From Limnephilus marmoratus (taxonomy: Eukaryota; Arthropoda; Insecta; Trichoptera; Limnephilidae), in NCBI GenBank assembly GCA_917880885.1, contig OU862919.1, forward strand, positions 18,150,795 through 18,214,794: a stretch of DNA of 64,000 bases, in the 5' to 3' direction. A program made the position numbers and the translations under genes. Below, in pieces: positions 25,301 through 31,300 of this stretch. The notes beneath the pieces are model-generated. The model had not been told where the DNA came from. It ran no database searches and saw only the letters and a program-made list of their open reading frames with translations. Position 1 is the first letter of the stretch. Each line of letters begins with the position of its first letter.

Positions 25301-28300
25301 CATACTACGCGACACATTCAGGGGGGGGGGGGGGGTCTTCGAAATACCACGCTTGGTAAAAATGAGCGGTGGGGGCTTTAGGTTTTTGGTCACCGGGGGG
25401 AGAGGAGGGGGGGGGGGGGGGTAAAAATTGCAAAAAGTTGGTCACGTAGTACGGGTACGTTCCCTGACTAATATTATAAACGCGAAAGTTTATATGGACG
25501 TATGTGTGTTTGTTACTCTTTCACGCAAAAACTACTGAATGGATTTTAATGAAACTTTACAATGATATAGCTCATACATCAGAATAACATATAGGCTATA
25601 ATTTATAAAGCTAGCTAGGAAGGGGAGGCGGGAGGGGAACGGGGACACACGGGAAAGGTGATTCAGGGAGAAACAATGTATTTCTTTGAATATGGCATTG
25701 CAACGCATGCCGGGAACGTTAACGTTAGTGTTTAAAAATAATCCCAGATAAGACGTTGTTTACGTATTAAAAAGGTGTTAAAAAAATCGCATATTTTAAG
25801 TCTAATTTTTTCTTCTTTGTGGTTGCATTGTGGTATGTACATATTGTACATTACGTCGTTAAATCGTTGTGGTAAAAATACCCCTGAAAACTGAATTTTT
25901 ATAATAGTTTCAAGAAATTGTGGTTATTGGTATAGAAAAATGTTTTTACCACAAATTTGAAAAAAAAAACGTTTGTATTAAACAGAGTACGTAGATTTCT
26001 ACGTCATTCACTACAACCACATTTGCTTATTAACACGTGGACATTGTGCGTGGGAAGCATGCGATGAATTGTGCAACGAGCTATCTTAGAAAGCAACATA
26101 CCTAATAATGTAATCATTTAAATCATATTTGATTGAAAAATTGCTTGGTACACGGAGAGTCACGTTCAGAGATCCGGTTTGGGCGCCTGAAAGTCTGTTT
26201 CATGAAATAGGCGGTGTTAGACACCTTGAACCATCAACGAATAGAAATAAAGAAAATTTTGATAGGAAAAATGTGTTTTTTATTTAATAAATAATTAAGA
26301 TTATTTTGGTTGGTTTACCGTCATATAGTTGTATTCCAGAATAGTTTGAAGGTTTTTTTGCTTTTTTTCAAGAGTTTCAATTTTGCTAAAATCGTCGAAG
26401 CTTCTTTGTATCTCCGGAAGCGCCTCTTCTATCTGCGGTGGATTCAAGTCTTTAGGGTACTTACTGAAATATGAAACAATAAATATCTTCATACCAAATT
26501 ATCATTTCCATTTGGGAGGCGGGTATAGGTACCGCCAACCCGCCCCGGGAGCCATTTATTGGATAACAAACACCCCTGCCATAGGTCACTCCGGGTGGTT
26601 CTCTACGTTTGACTTATCAGGGGTGCCTGGGTTCACGGGGTGAGTTTTGTCATAGGCTTATCGGCGTATACGTTTGCGAACCTACTGCGTGGAAAGTCGG
26701 ATCGGGTGAGACTGGTTGGATATATTGATTGATTGGAATAGAATGGATTCATACATCCGTCATTCCTGGACCCACTGCCCCTCAGATTCCTGCCCACCCT
26801 TCGTATCTTTTTCCTTCTCAGATTTTCCTCTCCTTCTTTTTACTAAAAAGACCCTCCACACAGCATCCCTAAAGACGACTTAGGTCCCGAGGGAAATTAC
26901 TAAAAGTGGAGCTAATGTAAAAAAAAAACAGAAAAATTCATTAAAAACACATCAAACTTCTTCATGCTTGGCGGTTATGTTGCACTTCTTTATGTATTTA
27001 ACTTGACTGGTGCTAAAAAAAAACCACTGAAGTGTTAGGCGTGATCGACATGTTTATAATTGAAACCAACATGAAAAGAATCGATTGATGTTTCAAATGA
27101 TAATTACGCTAATCAACTTGATGCTACTTTCTGATTGTAGCCACAAAGTGTTATAACAAGGTTATAATCGTTGTAATAGATATAAAAAAAACCTCACCAC
27201 GATAGAATGACTTGTTTAGTTTGAATTGATTGAACTGGTGTTTTTTAAAGGTTGACGTTGAATTTGAACGAATTCTAAACATTCAACAACTTACTTAAAG
27301 AATCCATACATGCGTCATAAATACGCTAAGATGAAGGAAATATTTGCAGCCATGTAGATTCACCTTAAGAGCGTTTAACCAGCCGAAAATCCACATTTCG
27401 TCGAAAGTTGTTCTTACGATCGTGCAGGGCGGTTACAATGAGAAAGATTAATTATTCTCCGTACCAGCTTTTTAAAATTATAACTCAATATCGATTTTAT
27501 TTCATTCCAAATTTGCTTTAATTTATACCTACTTCCAAAAATGCTGAAAGGCGTGATAATAAAACTATTAAAATAATGCACTTTTCGTAATTATTTTTGA
27601 TTATAATTATTTATCATTTTTCAATAATATCTAAGTTAAATAAGAATGTTAAAAAAAACTGAAATATATTAGTTTTGTAAGTGCGCAAATGAATACACAA
27701 ACGGACCAATTTTCGTCAAGAAACACATGTACGTTTATATTTTTTAACGATTTTATTTAAACTAAAATTAAATTTCTAAAACATGGGATACCCAGATAAT
27801 GTATTGATTTATTTTACTGCATGATTATATGATTTAAAATGGGTGTGGTATAATACAAAATCTTTTTTGAAAATTTAACAAATCTGCCAACGACCTAGGT
27901 ATAACCTTATTATACTAAAAATAATTTTTTTTCTCAAAATTTAAAACGAACAAATTTAAAATTTAGAAAGAACAATCTTTCGAAATCCATTTATAATTTT
28001 TTTGTGGAAAAGAGTCAATACGTCTAAAATCTGATTTAAAGATGACATATTTATGGTTTTCTCTGGTAATACCCTCTTAACAGCTGTTTGAGTTCACGGG
28101 AAAGCAGATAGCGTAAATGTTTGTACGAGTAAGTATAGTAACTATTATTTGGTGTACATAATTACGTTTTCACGGCTCGTATTTAATTTTGAAGTTTTTT
28201 ATTCGTTCGAATAATTTTAAACAAGATCTTAATGATCTCTGCCCACTACACCGTTCCATACCATGACCGTAACCATAGCGGCGCATGCAAAAAAATATTC

Positions 28301-31300
28301 TTTGTATCAATCAGTATGAAATGCTGCCCACTAGACCGTTCCGTCACCGACCAACACCGTCGCGTACCATGACCGGACTGACGGCGAATTCTCGATGACA
28401 ATATTATGCAGGTGCCGGTCCGCTCTATGCCTGGCACGCGACGGAACGGAACGGGCTAGTGGGCAGCGTTTCATACTGATCGATACAAAGAATACTTTTT
28501 TGCATGCGCCGCTACGGTTACGGTCATGCTATGGAACGGTGTAGTGGGCAGAGACCTCTACGTATAATACGGTGTTAGCACGTTCTAGTGGGCATAGTAG
28601 GGCGTAGCGTGTTTATTTCGTGTCTGATACGTTCATAGTACGGTCATGGTATTGAACGGTGTAGTGGGCATAGACCTGATGTAGTCCGGTCAATACAAAC
28701 ATTTCACATAGCAAAACTACGTACAGTGTTGAAATTTGGTAAAGACCTTGGTTACGCCATTACAGGTAAAATACCCAAAGTCACCATCGATCACATGTGA
28801 TTATTCAAGTATTATTCAGATATTCAAGGTCAAAAGTCAAAATTTTCGGTTCTTTGGATTTTTCTCGTAAACAGTAAGTTATATCAAAAAAATATGTGAG
28901 AAAAAAATTGTAGAACATAAAATAATCTACAAAAAGTGTCACGTACTTTTTTTTAAGATTCACCATTTCTGAGATATAGCGATTCTAAAAGTTGAAGAAG
29001 TTACATCGTAAATTGTAAATAATATGCACACATTTCCACACCACCTGAGAGGTAATGTACTTTGCTCATTTTTTATACTAACTCGCTACGCCATTTTTTT
29101 TATCATTTTTATATTACATTTCATAGACAACTAATCAATGCTGCCAAACATAGAAAAAATATGATTGCCATATAAAACAATAATTTATTCATGTTACGAA
29201 GTGAACTTTGTACCTGTATTTATAACAGAAGAACATGGAAAGAAAGGTATTAGAATAATTACACATACCCTGCAGATAAACCCTGCTTGTCAAACAAGCC
29301 ATTCAAAACCTGGGATGTACATCTAAATGATGATGACATGCAGCTTTCGTGGCTTGAACCTCAACCCATAGTATTAGTAATAATTCGAAATAGGTACTTT
29401 TTTGTTTTAATTTTCACGAGAATTCATTTTATAATGTTGGTACTTCCGACAAATGCCATATTTGATTGTCTATTAATTAACCCTAGATTCATAACCTTAT
29501 CTAAGAGGAACATTATTCATAAACATTCATCTCACAGACGACTAAATTTAAGTGACGAGTTTTGGGGTACTTGTAAATAAAATAAATAAATTAAGTATGG
29601 CACTCTTTAATTTGTTGAATTAGGTAACAAAAAAAATTATAAATGAGTTAAAATTAAATTTCATCGGTACATTCCACACACATGAGGTCGCGATGGTCCA
29701 TGCACATATACTTTTTGCATTGCTTGCATTGGAACCTTGTTATACGCCGTTTTTATAATGAAAATAACCACAAACCTTATTTTGAGTACCACTTGGACCA
29801 GGCGTGGCAATGGTAGGCGTTTCACCTAAAACTTCGGCGATTTTCCTTTTTAGGCATCTCTTCAAAGTTGGCATTTCGAATCTTTTATGTAACCACGGTT
29901 ATCTGATTGATTGGATGTCGTTAACACTGTCGAAATCTGTCGGGACCATTTCATATAATTCCACATGATCTTCGACATCACTCATTTCTACATCCTTTTG
30001 CTGACTGGTAAAATCATCATCACCAGAATCAGATAAACGATTCAAATAGTTCACAATTTTCCGATCATTCATTCTAAAATAAAATAAAAAGATTTGATGT
30101 AAAATACACACAACAAAACATTTTGAACTATAAAATAAGATGTACCTATAAATAATAACTCATATAGAATAATATCATATACTTACTTTTACTTTTGTAT
30201 AACCAGAACTCATAAAAAACAATGTTTTCAAAATAACTTGCAGTCTCGTCAAAAGTTACACTATTCATAAACATTCGTCTCTCAGACGTTCAAAGGTCTA
30301 TAACTTGTGCACAAGACATCACTGCGAGGCAAGCGCACCCGCGTTACTAATGAACAAGCGATCTAGGAAGGTACTTGAGAGGTCATCATTCTATCTCTTT
30401 CACTCGAGACACTAGAAACAAATTTACGTTTTGCGCGGTCTGTGGGACGAATGGTTATGAATCTAGGGTTAAAAAAGGAATATTCTGTATTATCCGTGTA
30501 TCGAACTTTCACAACACGAACGTTCCGCATTATCCGTGAGGTGAACTTATATATATTTTTACCTATATTGTATATTGTGTTACGTGCTTACTCACAGATT
30601 TTTGAGGAAGTTATCGACCTGCAGCTTCCCCAAGCCCCGGTCACACACCGTGACGGCGAGGAAGGGCGACTTGGAGGCGGGAAAGTGCGACTCGCGAAGG
30701 GTGGACGCGATCGGCTTGGAGCTGTACAAGTTCCACAACAGAGAGGTTAACCAACACGCCATGCCCAGGCCAGTGAGACTGAGAAGATACCAGAAATATC
30801 TGAAAAAACAGGATACCCTTAATCTTACTTTTAAACCTTCCGAGAAAAACTTTTTGCGAAAAATAAAAAGTTGCGGTAGTAATAATAAAAAGACTTTTAT
30901 GCCGGGTCTACATTAGCAACACACCTAGGAGGCCCTAACGAAAATAATAACTCTAAAGGCCTGTCATCTTTGGAGATGCTGTGTACAGGATTTTTTTTAG
31001 AAAAGGAATTAGAGGAAGTTCTGATAAGGAAAAAGGAATGAGGGGTAAGAATTAGGAATAGGGTAAAGGCACAAATCTGGAAGTCAATATACCAAGGAGG
31101 GACGAACGTATGAATCCATCCCTCCCACTGCGGTGTAAGGAATTTTTCCGAGAAAGTTCTGGCACTCTATAAGTCCTAGTGATTTAAGTTTTAGACTTTC
31201 AGTCGTGCTGTTGTGAATTCGATTTAGTATCTATTATTACATTTAGGCAATAAACGGAAGCTAGCATATATCAGAGAACAATGAATTTGTTGTTAAGAGA

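Noticed and set aside
25137..25424. 95-codon open frame ending in glycines
   Set aside because: The glycine run is a translation of the poly(G) tract of an inverted-repeat element.
30442..30916. Two overlapping plus-strand open frames of 102 and 113 codons
   Set aside because: Antisense shadows of ppk exon 2 and of the edge of the piggyBac-like element.
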